From: Thermoflexales bacterium
Lineage (GTDB): Bacteria > Chloroflexota > Anaerolineae > Fen-1058
Assembly (NCBI GenBank): GCA_016931085.1
Contig: JAFGFO010000269.1
Span: 1 to 23,886 of the forward strand
Length of the DNA stretch: 23,886 nucleotides
Direction of reading: 5' to 3'
The notes under the pieces were generated by a model that was given only the letters and a program-made list of their open reading frames with translations, was not told the DNA's origin and searched no databases. The first letter of the stretch is position 1; the number at the start of each line of letters is the position of its first letter. The position numbers and the translations under genes are program-made. This document shows positions 1 to 7,264 of the stretch, piece by piece.

Positions 1-92
1 GCGTGCCACAGGCGCGGCGGCTATCCGCAGGACGCCTTTGGCGTAGAAAGCCGCCCTACAAAACGCTCTCTCCGACAGCCTGCTAGGCTCCA

Positions 93-130
93 GACTTCCG
101 AGGTTTTTAAAACCTCGGAAGTCTTTTTTT
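93..130 (+). terminator. Rho-independent-type hairpin with T-run (plus sense)
   Basis: Positions 93-106 pair perfectly with 110-123 (14-bp stem, 3-nt loop), and seven T follow at 124-130. This is an intrinsic terminator for plus-strand transcription entering from the left edge. On the minus strand the hairpin lies directly after the stop codon of the Lrp-like gene, but no U-run follows there, so it would be a weaker terminator in that sense. The sequence also resembles a dispersed palindrome and may be a repeat used as a terminator. Bases 1-92 hold no gene that I can see. Confidence 0.65.
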
Positions 131-404
131 ACAGTCCAATCGAGAACATGGCCTCCAGGTCGTGACGGGAGTAGCTGCGGAAGGCCAGCATCGTTTCAGT
201 CCTTTGGATGCCGTCGATCTTGCGGATGTGTTCCGTGACGATCTCCGCCATGTCCTCGTTTTGCTGGACGCGGATCATGGCGACCAGGTCGTAGCGCCCA
301 CTGACCGAATAGACTTCCGATACCCCGTCTATGTCGACCAGTCTTTCGGCCACGGCGTTAATCTCGTCGCGTTCAACGTTCAAAAGCACAATCGCTGTTA
401 CCAT
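129..404 (-). CDS. Stand-alone Lrp/AsnC ligand-binding (RAM) domain protein
   Basis: A 91-residue protein that matches only the C-terminal alpha/beta RAM domain of Lrp/AsnC regulators. It starts MVTAIVLLNVE, followed by the helix DEINAVAERL, the G-V-SEVYSVSGRYDL core, and the second half with IVTEHIRKIDGI and TMLAF. The N-terminal winged helix is absent, so it cannot bind DNA alone. Stand-alone RAM proteins are known to oligomerise and bind amino acids, or to mix with full-length Lrp partners. The start is supported by a GGAGG at 411-415, about 6 nt upstream. It is the last gene of the unit begun at 1489, 43 nt after the cyclo-ligase. The ligand is unknown. The family call is firm; the role is not. 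Confidence 0.85.
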   Translation of the reverse strand: MVTAIVLLNVERDEINAVAERLVDIDGVSEVYSVSGRYDLVAMIRVQQNEDMAEIVTEHIRKIDGIQRTETMLAFRSYSRHDLEAMFSIGL

Positions 405-421
405 GGTATTCCTCCAAGAAG

Positions 422-450
422 GGTTTCAGGTTTAAAGGTTTCAGGTTTCA
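422..450. repeat. Heptamer tandem repeat, GGTTTCA type
   Basis: Four heptamers read in the plus sense: GGTTTCA 422-428, GGTTTAA 429-435, one extra A, then GGTTTCA 437-443 and 444-450. The stop codon of the cyclo-ligase gene (TGA on the minus strand, 448-450) is made from the last unit. Three units of the same family lie at 15642-15662. Confidence 0.85.
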
Positions 451-1026
451 TGTGTTCTGCTTCGAATCCGCGGGACATATCCCGCTCTCACAAGCCAGGT
501 AATCCACGCGCTGGTCGTGTGGCTCGGCCGGCACCGCCTCCACGATCAACGCCTCGTAAACAATCCCCACCTTGGGCGCTGAAATGCCCGGCAAGAGCCG
601 GTCGTAAAAGCCGCCGCCCAGGCCCAGGCGGTAGCCGCGCCGGTCATAAGCCAGGCCAGGCGCCAGGACGAGATCCAGCTCAGCCGATTGAATGATGGGC
701 AGCTCCGACTCAGGCTCTAGCATGCCAAATGGATGGCGCACCAGGCGCGCAGGATCATAAGCATGCAGCACCAAGTGTGGTTCAGGCCGGACCACAGTGC
801 GCGGGACGACCCATTGCTTGGCAGGGAATTCGGCCAGAAGAGCAGCCAGGCCTATTTCGTTGCGAAAGGCCAGGTAAGCCAGCACACGCTGGGCCAATTG
901 GAAGGGCGGCCAGGCAGCAAGGTGGGCGCAGACCTGGGCGCTGGAGGTCGCTACCTGTGCTGGCGTCAGGGCCTCGCGAATGCGGCGGCAGCCGGCGCGG
1001 ACGAGAGCTTTAGTCATAGCCGTCAT
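448..1026 (-). CDS. 5-formyltetrahydrofolate cyclo-ligase
   Basis: Predicted to convert 5-formyl-THF to 5,10-methenyl-THF using ATP in the cytoplasmic one-carbon pool. The family signature is clear near the C-terminus: LAYDRRGYRLGLGGGFYDR, the substrate and phosphate-binding loop. It follows the LDLVLAPGLA strand, with PFGMLEPE and an N-terminal Lys/Arg-rich helix (MTKALVRAGCRRIREAL) also present. Length (192 aa from here) is normal. The start is uncertain: the frame opens at GTG 1068, only 4 nt after the upstream stop, with further ATGs at 1026 and 1017. None has a good Shine-Dalgarno, and the family alignment favours 1026 or 1017. It lies between the DUF126 gene and the Lrp-like gene, probably in one transcript. 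The C-terminus runs into a heptamer repeat that supplies the stop codon. Confidence 0.9.
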   Translation of the reverse strand: MTAMTKALVRAGCRRIREALTPAQVATSSAQVCAHLAAWPPFQLAQRVLAYLAFRNEIGLAALLAEFPAKQWVVPRTVVRPEPHLVLHAYDPARLVRHPFGMLEPESELPIIQSAELDLVLAPGLAYDRRGYRLGLGGGFYDRLLPGISAPKVGIVYEALIVEAVPAEPHDQRVDYLACESGICPADSKQNT

Positions 1027-1072
1027 GATAACAAGTTTTTTCGCCAAGCGCAAGTCGCACACAGACACTTTG

Positions 1073-1489
1073 CTAAGCCGGCCTGGCCTTGGGCTGAACG
1101 CTGACGCACTCGCCCTCTAGGGTTACCACATCACCCGTATCGATTTGCGTGATGTCCACCTGGTCCACCATGGGGATATCGGCAATGATGGCGCCCACTG
1201 CCACGATTGGCTCGCTTTGGGCATTAATGATACCGGCCGGCGCAAGTCCCGCCTTTTTCAGCCGGTAGAGGATGTAGGAACCAACCGTGCTGCCCTTGGA
1301 GGTCGGAAAGACCAGCACGCGCCCGGCGACGCACGCGCCGTACAACGGGTGGCCTTTTTCAACCACCACGCCCGTGTCCGCGTCCACCCCGCCGAAAAAG
1401 CCTATCGGCTCGGGCGAGACCAGCGCCTCAGCCTGGCATCGCCCGGCCTTGATTACCCGTCCTGTTGTATACCACGCCTCACTTGCCAT
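1073..1489 (-). CDS. Aconitase-X swivel / DUF126 small subunit (phosphomevalonate dehydratase small subunit-like)
   Basis: A 138-residue swivel-domain protein. The diagnostic part is TSKGSTVGSYILYRLKKAG (residues 63-81), followed by GIINAQSEPIVAVGAIIADIPMVD (86-109), the pattern of the AcnX small subunit. In archaea this partners a large Fe-S subunit to dehydrate 5-phosphomevalonate; in some bacteria AcnX enzymes act on cis-3-hydroxyproline. No large subunit lies beside it: the DNA upstream is a degraded gene on the other strand. It therefore needs a partner elsewhere, or its partner was lost. A promoter at 1498-1526 ends so close to the ATG that the mRNA should be leaderless. It heads the unit with the cyclo-ligase and Lrp-like genes. 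The family is firm; the substrate is not known. Confidence 0.85.
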   Translation of the reverse strand: MASEAWYTTGRVIKAGRCQAEALVSPEPIGFFGGVDADTGVVVEKGHPLYGACVAGRVLVFPTSKGSTVGSYILYRLKKAGLAPAGIINAQSEPIVAVGAIIADIPMVDQVDITQIDTGDVVTLEGECVSVQPKARPA

Positions 1490-1497
1490 ACCCTCAA

Positions 1498-1526
1498 ATT
1501 ATATATCCAATGCCCGTTACAGTCCA
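1498..1526 (-). promoter_or_regulatory. Sigma-70-type promoter for the DUF126 operon, leaderless
   Basis: On the minus strand TGGACT (1526-1521) and TATAAT (1503-1498) are separated by 17 bp. The -10 box ends 8 nt before the ATG at 1489, so transcription would begin at or next to the start codon. No proper Shine-Dalgarno is present; GAGG is too close to the ATG. Confidence 0.65.
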
Positions 1527-1556
1527 GCTTATTCCTCCCCATGGGGTGCGGTTCAC

Positions 1557-2075
1557 ATGACAACGTTGTCAGGCGAAAATCAGATTGGTTCAAGTGAATG
1601 TCAGCCCAACTGGACCGGCGAAGGCGAAATCGTCACCGGCTCAGTCAACATCTGGGGCGACCCGGTCTTTGTCGACCCGGCCATCGGCGACTACCACATT
1701 CGCCTGGGCAGCGCGGCGCTCAACGCCGGGGCGCCGGCCGGCGTGAGCGAGGACATGGACGGCGAGCCGCGTGACGATGGCCGGCCCGACATCGGCGCCG
1801 ACGAGAGCGTCACGCTGCCAGCCCACGTCATCGCCGGCTCGCTGCCGAGTGGGACGGCCTACGTGCCGGGCGGGACCATCGTCTGGCCGGGCCTTACCAT
1901 CGCGCCCGATGGGACGTGGTCGTACACCTTCGTCGTCACCCTAGAGGCTGGCTACGCCGGTCCACTGACCACCCTCGTCGAGCTTGCGAGCCAGGAGGGC
2001 ATCCGAGGGACGTACAGCCTGAACTCTCGGGCCGGTCACGTGATCTTTTTGCCGTTCGTGTCCAGAGGGGGCTAA
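1557..2075 (+). pseudogene. 3' remnant of a secreted choice-of-anchor/beta-helix surface protein
   Basis: The reading frame encodes the end of a large exported protein without its front. NWTGEGEIV then DPVFVDPAIGDYHIRLGSAA, a LNAG motif and PDIGADE form the typical last coil and closing motif of choice-of-anchor Q / right-handed beta-helix proteins. A DUF11-like stretch follows (GSLPSGTAYVPGGTIVWPGL), then the hydrophobic tail VIFLPFVSRGG seen on Chloroflexota surface proteins. No signal peptide or helix repeats precede it. The same frame stays open leftwards to 1287, but that part is antisense to the DUF126 gene and has no family character. The ATG at 1557 is only a convenient boundary; no ribosome binding site supports it. 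I read this as a gene truncated by deletion, not a functional short gene. Confidence 0.7.
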
Positions 2076-2090
2076 GACCACTACCTATCA

Positions 2091-2123
2091 AAGTAGGGGC
2101 AGGTTTCGAACCCGCCCCTACTT
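2091..2123. repeat. Dispersed intergenic palindrome (AAGTAGGGGC arms)
   Basis: AAGTAGGGGC (2091-2100) and GCCCCTACTT (2114-2123) are a perfect 10-bp inverted repeat around a 13-nt loop. Chance translations of this repeat give GAGFEPAPT or GAGSKPAPT, which I recognise from many bacterial genomes that carry it in multiple copies. There is no T-run, so it is not a standard terminator. Its right arm reaches the -35 region of the Memo gene promoter. Confidence 0.75.
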
Positions 2124-2149
2124 GCGTCATTCGGATAAAACACTATAAT
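2122..2149 (+). promoter_or_regulatory. Promoter of the Memo-family gene, leaderless
   Basis: TTGCGT (2122-2127) and TATAAT (2144-2149) are 16 bp apart. Only 6 nt separate the -10 box from the GTG at 2156, so the transcript should start at the start codon. No Shine-Dalgarno is present. Confidence 0.6.
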
Positions 2150-2155
2150 TAAAGT

Positions 2156-3382
2156 GTGGCTAAGCAAACGCTCTATCCCAAGCTGCGCGCGCTCGACATC
2201 CGTCCGCTCATTCAAGACGGCCAGCCGTGCATCTTGCTGCGCGACCCGCTGCAATTGTCCGACAAGATGCTGGTCGTCCCCCAGCCTCTCGGGCTGGTGC
2301 TGTCCCTGTGCGATGGGACGCGAGAGGACGCCCGCACGGTGAGCGCGTCTTTGGCGCTGCGTTTTGGGCTGCGCATCGCACCCTCTGCCGTCGATCATAT
2401 CCTGGGGCTGCTGGACGAAGCGCTGCTGCTGGAGAACGCTTCTTTCGCCCGGGCGCGCCAGCAAGCCGTGGCGGATTACCGCCAGGCGCCCTTTCGCCGG
2501 CTGATCAGCGCCGATAACTCGTACCCACCCAATGCCGGCGCGCTGCGGCAACTGCTGCAAAACTATATCGAGGCTGTCCCCCCCACCCAGGCGGCGCAAA
2601 GCGGCGAGATTCGCGGCCTGGTCAGTCCCCACATCGACTATGCCCGCGGCGGGCCAGTCTACGCCAGGGTCTGGCAGCAGGCGGCGGAGGCGGCCAAAGC
2701 GGCCGATGTGGCCGTGATATTGGGCACCAACCACTCCGGCGAAGATCACCCCATAACGCTCACACGCCAGCACTATGCCACACCGTTCGGCGTGCTGCCG
2801 ACAGCACGCGCCGTGGTCGACGAACTGGCCAAGGCCGTCGGCGAGGAAGCCGCCTTTGCCGGCGAGCTCGACCACCGCGGCGAGCATTCGATCGAGCTGG
2901 CCGCCATCTGGCTGCACCACGTGCGCGAGGGACGGGCTTGCGAGCTGGTGCCGATCTTGTGCGGCTCGTTTGGCTCGTTCGCCGAAGGCGAGACCGATGC
3001 CAGCCAGGACCCGGTCGTCGAGACCTTGGTGAGCACGCTCAAAGACACACTAGACGGACGGCGGGCCATCGTGGTTGCTGCCGGCGATTTAGCACACGTC
3101 GGGCCGGCCTTTGGCGGCGCTCCTCTGGACATCGCGGGACGTGGCCGGCTCCAAGCGGCCGACGACGAACTCGTGGCACATATGTGCCGGGGTGACGCCC
3201 AAGGCTTCCTGGACGCGATCAAACGGGTGAACGATCGCCACAACGTATGCGGCGTGCCGCCCATTTACGCCGCACTGCGCCTGCTGGCCCCCAGCCAGGG
3301 AGAATGTGTGGCTTACGAGCGCTGTCCGGCTGACGAGAACGGAACTTCGGTGGTCTCTATCTGCGGCGTGGTGTTTGAATGA
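2156..3382 (+). CDS. amrB: Memo-family protein (AmmeMemoRadiSam system protein B) with N-terminal extension
   Basis: A 408-residue protein. Residues ~150-408 match the Memo fold, related to class III extradiol dioxygenases. The expected metal-site residues are present: H159 (SPHIDYARGG), H193 (GTNHSG), EHS 243-245, H314 (DLAHVG) and C365 (HNVCGVPP). These correspond to the two His and the Cys described for human MEMO1, where copper or iron binding has been reported. The first ~110 residues (DIRPLIQDG, PLGLVLSLCDG, an acidic helical stretch) form an extra domain not found in minimal Memo proteins. No AMMECR1 or radical SAM partner is visible here. The GTG start is placed by the -10 box 6 nt upstream and by the fit of MAKQTLYPKLR. 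The biochemical role in bacteria is unknown. Confidence 0.88.
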   Translation: MAKQTLYPKLRALDIRPLIQDGQPCILLRDPLQLSDKMLVVPQPLGLVLSLCDGTREDARTVSASLALRFGLRIAPSAVDHILGLLDEALLLENASFARARQQAVADYRQAPFRRLISADNSYPPNAGALRQLLQNYIEAVPPTQAAQSGEIRGLVSPHIDYARGGPVYARVWQQAAEAAKAADVAVILGTNHSGEDHPITLTRQHYATPFGVLPTARAVVDELAKAVGEEAAFAGELDHRGEHSIELAAIWLHHVREGRACELVPILCGSFGSFAEGETDASQDPVVETLVSTLKDTLDGRRAIVVAAGDLAHVGPAFGGAPLDIAGRGRLQAADDELVAHMCRGDAQGFLDAIKRVNDRHNVCGVPPIYAALRLLAPSQGECVAYERCPADENGTSVVSICGVVFE

Positions 3383-3394
3383 CCGATGCCCTAA

Positions 3395-3442
3395 TTTTTT
3401 ATCACGAATGGCACGAATAAACGAATTTCACGAATGATTTTT
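3395..3442. repeat. Single-arm copy of a CACGAATG intergenic repeat
   Basis: An AT-rich block with four ACGAAT units in phase (3404, 3413, 3421, 3430), three of them as CACGAAT, flanked by T-runs at both ends. It resembles one arm of the larger inverted element at 21561-21675. It begins 12 nt after the Memo gene stop. Confidence 0.7.
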
Positions 3443-3492
3443 GGTTAGATGCGTGTCATCCGCTTCGGAGCCCCGAAGGGGGTTCGTGATCT

Positions 3493-3511
3493 ATTTGACC
3501 GGATGTCAAAT
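3493..3511. other. Small hairpin after the ABC permease gene
   Basis: ATTTGAC (3493-3499) and GTCAAAT (3505-3511) form a perfect 7-bp stem with a 5-nt loop, 3 nt beyond the stop of the last gene of the ABC operon. No U-run follows in the minus sense, so it may stabilise the mRNA 3' end rather than terminate. A second weak hairpin, CTTCGG/CCGAAG, lies at 3463-3478. Confidence 0.35.
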
Positions 3512-3514
3512 GCT

Positions 3515-4648
3515 TTACGCTTCCCGCATCTGCAAGCGTTGGAACACGATCACGCCAGCGACAAAGTAGAGCAGCGAAAGCGCCAGCATAGCCGCCAGGC
3601 GAAAACCGATCTCACCCCAGCCAGCGCCGTAGCACATGAGCTGCTGCAAGAGCAGCATGCCGTGAGTGGCAGGGCACAGGTCAAAGAGCGACATCTCGTG
3701 TCCCGCGATAGTGAGCCAGGTGGGGGCCGGCATGGGGAAGAACGAGCCGGAAATAAACACCTGCAGCATGGAAAACACGCTGCCATAATTCACCGCCTGG
3801 CTGTCGTTGGCGATAAAGCAGGCCACGATCAGGCCCTGGCCGATGGCGGAAAAACTCACGCCCAGCCCCACCGCCATGGCCAGTGCCAACGATCCCTGGC
3901 TGTGAAAGCCCAGCAGCGCCGCGCAGGCAAACACGGCCACGATCTGCACCACCGCCACCAGCATCTGGGCCGCGCTCACGCCTAGCAGCAGATCGTGCGC
4001 CGAGAGCAAGCTGAGACGCAAGCGGCGCAGCGTGCCGGCACGCACTTCGCGCCCCAACAGCATGGCCGTCTGCGGGATGAGGAGCAAGATGGCGAATATG
4101 ATCATCCCAGGCACGTACAGGTCGTACTCGTGCTGCGGGGCCAATCGGGTCGAGTCACGGCTCGCGTAGAGGGGCTGCTCGACGAGACGCAGCGTTTCAG
4201 GCCGCCCCGCCATGCGATCGAGGTGCTGGCGGATGAGGGTGTCGAGCAGAGAAGTCGCCTCGTAATAACGGCCATACAAGGCGTCGCCGCGCAGGGTCAC
4301 GGACAAGGCAGTTCCGTCTGCTTCAGATGGAACTGAAGCGATTTTAAGCAAGACGGCGGCCGACTTGTCCTCCAGTGCCGGCTCGCCGGCGGCCGGGTCG
4401 GCCAACTCGGCCACGCTAAAAGCGGGCCGGCCATCAGGATAGCGCAGCGCCTCGATCTCGTCGATCAAGGCCTGGCCGCCGGGGGCCGTGTTGAGCACCA
4501 GGATGGGATAGGTCGGCGGCAAAAGACGCGGGTAGCTGGCGATCGTCGCCACCAGGAACAGCAGCGGCGCAAGGATGGTCAGCGCCAGCAACTGCGGCTC
4601 ACGCAGCAGCTCGACCACGTTTTTGCGGGCAACGGCCAGGGCCTTCAT
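3515..4648 (-). CDS. ABC-2 type exporter permease (second permease)
   Basis: A 377-residue membrane protein with the ABC-2 layout. An N-terminal segment (ELLREPQLLALTILAPLLFL) is followed by one membrane helix at ~21-40 and a large extracytoplasmic domain (~45-180). Five or six helices follow, beginning at YVPGMIIFAILLL, with the conserved GREVRAGTLRRLRLS cytoplasmic loop. This is the family of DrrB, YhhJ and linearmycin-type exporters. The start ATG overlaps the stop of the ATPase gene by four bases (ATGA), so translation is coupled. With the other permease at 5607-6782 it would form a heterodimeric pore. The substrate cannot be read from the sequence; lipophilic drugs or lipids are usual for the family. 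Confidence 0.9.
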   Translation of the reverse strand: MKALAVARKNVVELLREPQLLALTILAPLLFLVATIASYPRLLPPTYPILVLNTAPGGQALIDEIEALRYPDGRPAFSVAELADPAAGEPALEDKSAAVLLKIASVPSEADGTALSVTLRGDALYGRYYEATSLLDTLIRQHLDRMAGRPETLRLVEQPLYASRDSTRLAPQHEYDLYVPGMIIFAILLLIPQTAMLLGREVRAGTLRRLRLSLLSAHDLLLGVSAAQMLVAVVQIVAVFACAALLGFHSQGSLALAMAVGLGVSFSAIGQGLIVACFIANDSQAVNYGSVFSMLQVFISGSFFPMPAPTWLTIAGHEMSLFDLCPATHGMLLLQQLMCYGAGWGEIGFRLAAMLALSLLYFVAGVIVFQRLQMREA

Positions 4649-5592
4649 TCGCGCAGCCCCCTGCCCGTCAACTGGATGAACACGTCTTCGAGCGTGTTCT
4701 CACGCACGCGCACCTCGCCTGGCTGGACGCCGGCGGCTCGCAGCGTCTCCAACACGGCCGGCAGCATCCTCACCGCGTCAAGCGCGCGCACGATGAGCAC
4801 GCCATGAGCAAAGTCAAGCCTGACCGAATGGTTGAGCGCGCTCAGCCCAACGCGGATTTTTTGCTCGTCGATGGACAGCTTGCCCAGGCCGATTTCCACC
4901 ACGTCGCCCTCGCCCACGCGGCGCTTGAGCGCCTGGGGCGTGTCGAGCACCAGCAGCTCTCCGTGATCGATGATGGCCACCCGGTCGGCCACGCGCTCGG
5001 CCTCGTCCATGTTGTGCGTGGTCAAGATGACAGTCTTTTTGCGCGCCAGCGACTGGACGTACTCGCGCACCTTGACGCGGCTCTGCGGATCAAGCCCTGC
5101 CTCCGGCTCGTCGAGCACCACCAGCTCGGGATCGTGCACTAACGCCATGATGAGGTTCAGCCGCCGCTGCATCCCACCCGAAAGCGTGCGGGCCTGCTTA
5201 TCGCGCTTGTCGACCAGGTCCAACTCTTCCAACAAGCGCAGGCCGCGCCGGCGCGCCTCCCCCCCTGCCAGGCCGTACATCTCGCCGATGAACTGCAACT
5301 GCTCCAGACAGGTCAGGCGCTCCCACAGGATAATGTTCTGCGGGCAGACGCCCACCCGCGAGCGCAGCGAGGCATCTGCGCCAGTCACCGGCAGCCCCCG
5401 CAGCATCACCTGCCCAGCGTCCGGCTTGAGCAGTCCGCACATCATGTTAATCGACGTGGTCTTGCCCGCGCCGTTGGGCCCCAGGAAGCCAAACACCTCG
5501 CCTTCGTGAACTTGCAGCGAAAGCTCCTTGACGGCGGTCAGAGCGCCGTAACGCTTGGTCAAGCCTTCAGTTTGGAGGACAATGTTTGGCAT
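4645..5592 (-). CDS. ABC exporter ATP-binding protein (DrrA-like)
   Basis: A 315-residue ATPase energising the two flanking permeases. Walker A is GPNGAGKT (38-45), the Q-loop lies in VCPQN (~82-86), the signature is LSGGM (137-141), Walker B runs through LVVLDEPEAGLDP, and the switch His is H193. The residue after DEP is Glu where Thr or Ser is usual. The C-terminal extension ends with EDVFIQLTGRGLRE, as in DrrA-type proteins. I placed the start at 5592 (MPNIVLQTEGLTKRYG) because GGAG lies 7-8 nt upstream and the domain begins there. The frame stays open to 6021, but that part is antisense-like noise inside the upstream permease. It starts 14 nt after that permease stops. Confidence 0.95.
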   Translation of the reverse strand: MPNIVLQTEGLTKRYGALTAVKELSLQVHEGEVFGFLGPNGAGKTTSINMMCGLLKPDAGQVMLRGLPVTGADASLRSRVGVCPQNIILWERLTCLEQLQFIGEMYGLAGGEARRRGLRLLEELDLVDKRDKQARTLSGGMQRRLNLIMALVHDPELVVLDEPEAGLDPQSRVKVREYVQSLARKKTVILTTHNMDEAERVADRVAIIDHGELLVLDTPQALKRRVGEGDVVEIGLGKLSIDEQKIRVGLSALNHSVRLDFAHGVLIVRALDAVRMLPAVLETLRAAGVQPGEVRVRENTLEDVFIQLTGRGLRE

Positions 5593-5606
5593 AGGAAAAC
5601 TCCACA

Positions 5607-6782
5607 CTAGACGTTCTTCAGTCTGAACCTTTGATAAAGCCAGATCCCGACTCCCACGTACACCACGGCCAGCAGCACCAGCATGAGCAAATAATACACG
5701 ATCCCGCCTGGACCATCTCCATACACCACCACCCGCCGCATGGCCTCGGCGGCGTGGGTGGACGGCATGATGTCGTACAAGCTGACCGTCTGTCCCCCGA
5801 TGTTGAACAGCGGCGCCCCCGGCATGGGGTACATCGCGCCGGAGAGGAAGGCCATCAGCACCAGCGGGATGGTGGCCAGGTTGGTGGCGTCGCCGTCGTT
5901 GCGCGCGAAAGCCGCCACCATCAAGCCCACCCCGATGACCGACAGGCTGAACAGCACCCCGATGCCGGTCGCGCCGGCCAACGCGGCCGGGGTGACCTTG
6001 CCCCCACTGCCCCAACCACACGCCAGCGCCGTCCCGAACGCCAGTGGCACCTGCAGCGCCGCCACCAACACCTGGACCAGCGCCACCCCCAATAGCATGT
6101 GCCCGGCGTGCGCGCGCGTCAGCCGCAGGCGCTTGAGCGTATCGGCCACGTTCTCGCGCACCAGCGTGGTGGCTGTAGAAACGCTCAGGAACAACACCCC
6201 GAACACCACCATGCCGGGCGTCATAAAGTCAAAGTCAGACAGCGTCCCCGTGCCAGGAATAAATTCGTAGGACACGGCCTCGCTTGGCAGTTGCTCACCC
6301 GGAGGACTCACAAAGGCACGCAGCAGGTCCAGCAAAAAGCTCTTGGCAAAGATAGCGCTGAACGAGGCCTGATCGTCGACCAGCGACAGCTCGACCGGGG
6401 CGGACCGAGAAGCGTCACGGGCCAGAGCTTGGGAGAAATCGGGCGGGATAACAAGCAGCAAAGCGGCCTTGTTCTCCTGCAAAATGATGCGTGCTGTCTG
6501 CACATCATCCAACTCGTCCACCCTAAAGACCGGCTGGCCCTCGAAGCGCAAGTCGCGCATCGCTTGGACCAGTTCGCTTCCAGCTTGCCGGGTAGGCGTA
6601 CCCGGGTCTTGATCAACCACCAGCACGCGCAGGGTGCGGGCCAGGCTCTGCTGGGGCGAGCCAAAGGCAAAGTACATGATCGCCACCATCAGCGGCGGAA
6701 AGACCAGCACCAAGCCCCACAGCAGAGGCTCGCGCAGGTATTCGAGCAGCGTCTTGCGAGCGAAGGCGAGAACCTTGATCAT
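5607..6782 (-). CDS. ABC-2 type exporter permease (first permease)
   Basis: A 391-residue ABC-2 permease resembling the 3515-4648 protein in plan but clearly diverged. It has an N-terminal ARKTLLEYLREPLLWGLVLVFPP, one helix at ~22-40, and an extracytoplasmic domain (~45-205) with an FRVDELDD and AALLLVIPPDFS core. It then has a C-terminal bundle of about five helices from FMTPGMVVFGVLFLSVS, with the RENVADTLKRLRLTRA loop. It precedes the ATPase gene by 14 nt and follows the 144-residue unknown gene by 16 nt. Having two different permeases around one ATPase implies a heterodimeric exporter. The ribosome binding site is weak (GAGAG), which fits translation coupled to the upstream gene. Confidence 0.9.
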   Translation of the reverse strand: MIKVLAFARKTLLEYLREPLLWGLVLVFPPLMVAIMYFAFGSPQQSLARTLRVLVVDQDPGTPTRQAGSELVQAMRDLRFEGQPVFRVDELDDVQTARIILQENKAALLLVIPPDFSQALARDASRSAPVELSLVDDQASFSAIFAKSFLLDLLRAFVSPPGEQLPSEAVSYEFIPGTGTLSDFDFMTPGMVVFGVLFLSVSTATTLVRENVADTLKRLRLTRAHAGHMLLGVALVQVLVAALQVPLAFGTALACGWGSGGKVTPAALAGATGIGVLFSLSVIGVGLMVAAFARNDGDATNLATIPLVLMAFLSGAMYPMPGAPLFNIGGQTVSLYDIMPSTHAAEAMRRVVVYGDGPGGIVYYLLMLVLLAVVYVGVGIWLYQRFRLKNV

Positions 6783-6798
6783 CTCTCAGGTCACCCTA

Positions 6799-7233
6799 TC
6801 AAGCTGTGGCCTCACGATCCTGTACGCCCAGCTCCAGGACAACCTTGCCCCAACCACCGCACTGCAAGCCTACGTCAATGCAGTTCACTCGCTTGAAGCG
6901 CATCTCATTGGGGTCAACCCCGGCGTAGAACAACTCTTGCGCGGCGAAAATGAGTGTGGCCAGTGAGCTTACGGCGTAAACACACATCGTCTTTGGGCAA
7001 AACTCACCTAGCAGGTTGCCCGCGCCGTCAAAATAAAACTTGTCACCTACCCTGTGTTGGCTGTTACACCCATGAGATTCCACCACCTCGGCCACGATGA
7101 TCTTGTTCGCCAAGGCAAAACCCTTGGAAAAAACATCCGCGTTTCTAGGATCAGCCTTGAATGTTTCCATTTCTTCGACAGTGTATCCCAGTCGCCTCTG
7201 AGCAAATGTCCAAATCCGTTCATCGATCTCCAC
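6799..7233 (-). CDS. Conserved Cys-rich protein of unknown function
   Basis: A 144-residue soluble protein that I cannot assign with certainty. An N-terminal helical part (ERIWTFAQRRLGYTVEEMETFKADPRN) precedes a beta-rich core with five Cys: C56 in VVESHGCNSQHRVGDKF, C79 and C84 in EFCPKTMC, C118 in RVNCID, and C125 in GLQCGGWG. The HxVGDxFxFDGxG and CPK pieces recall small TIGR04076-like proteins, sometimes encoded near methyltransferases or corrinoid enzymes, but this is a weak comparison. The Cys pattern would suit a metal or redox site. The GTG start is fixed by a perfect AGGAGG 6 nt upstream (7240-7245). Its place between the TetR gene and the exporter suggests a role in handling the same compound. 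Confidence 0.75.
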   Translation of the reverse strand: MEIDERIWTFAQRRLGYTVEEMETFKADPRNADVFSKGFALANKIIVAEVVESHGCNSQHRVGDKFYFDGAGNLLGEFCPKTMCVYAVSSLATLIFAAQELFYAGVDPNEMRFKRVNCIDVGLQCGGWGKVVLELGVQDREATA

Positions 7234-7239
7234 TTTTTT

Positions 7240-7245
7240 CCTCCT
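7240..7245 (-). promoter_or_regulatory. Perfect Shine-Dalgarno deciding a GTG start
   Basis: The minus strand reads AGGAGG followed by six A and then GTG at 7233. It is the strongest ribosome binding site in the window and settles the start of the 144-residue gene against the later in-frame codons. It suggests high translation of that protein relative to the TetR gene before it. Confidence 0.8.
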
Positions 7246-7264
7246 GGAGTTAGAATGAACTAGC

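Noticed and set aside
1287..1556. 5' part of the plus-strand frame leading into the surface-protein remnant
   Set aside because: Antisense to the DUF126 gene and without beta-helix features, so not taken as part of the old gene.
3463..3478. CTTCGG/CCGAAG hairpin as a terminator of the ABC operon
   Set aside because: Six-base stem and no U-run in either direction.
5593..6021. N-terminal extension of the ABC ATPase by about 140 residues
   Set aside because: Low-complexity Arg/Gly/His sequence overlapping the upstream permease in another frame; GGAG and the conserved domain start place the true start at 5592.
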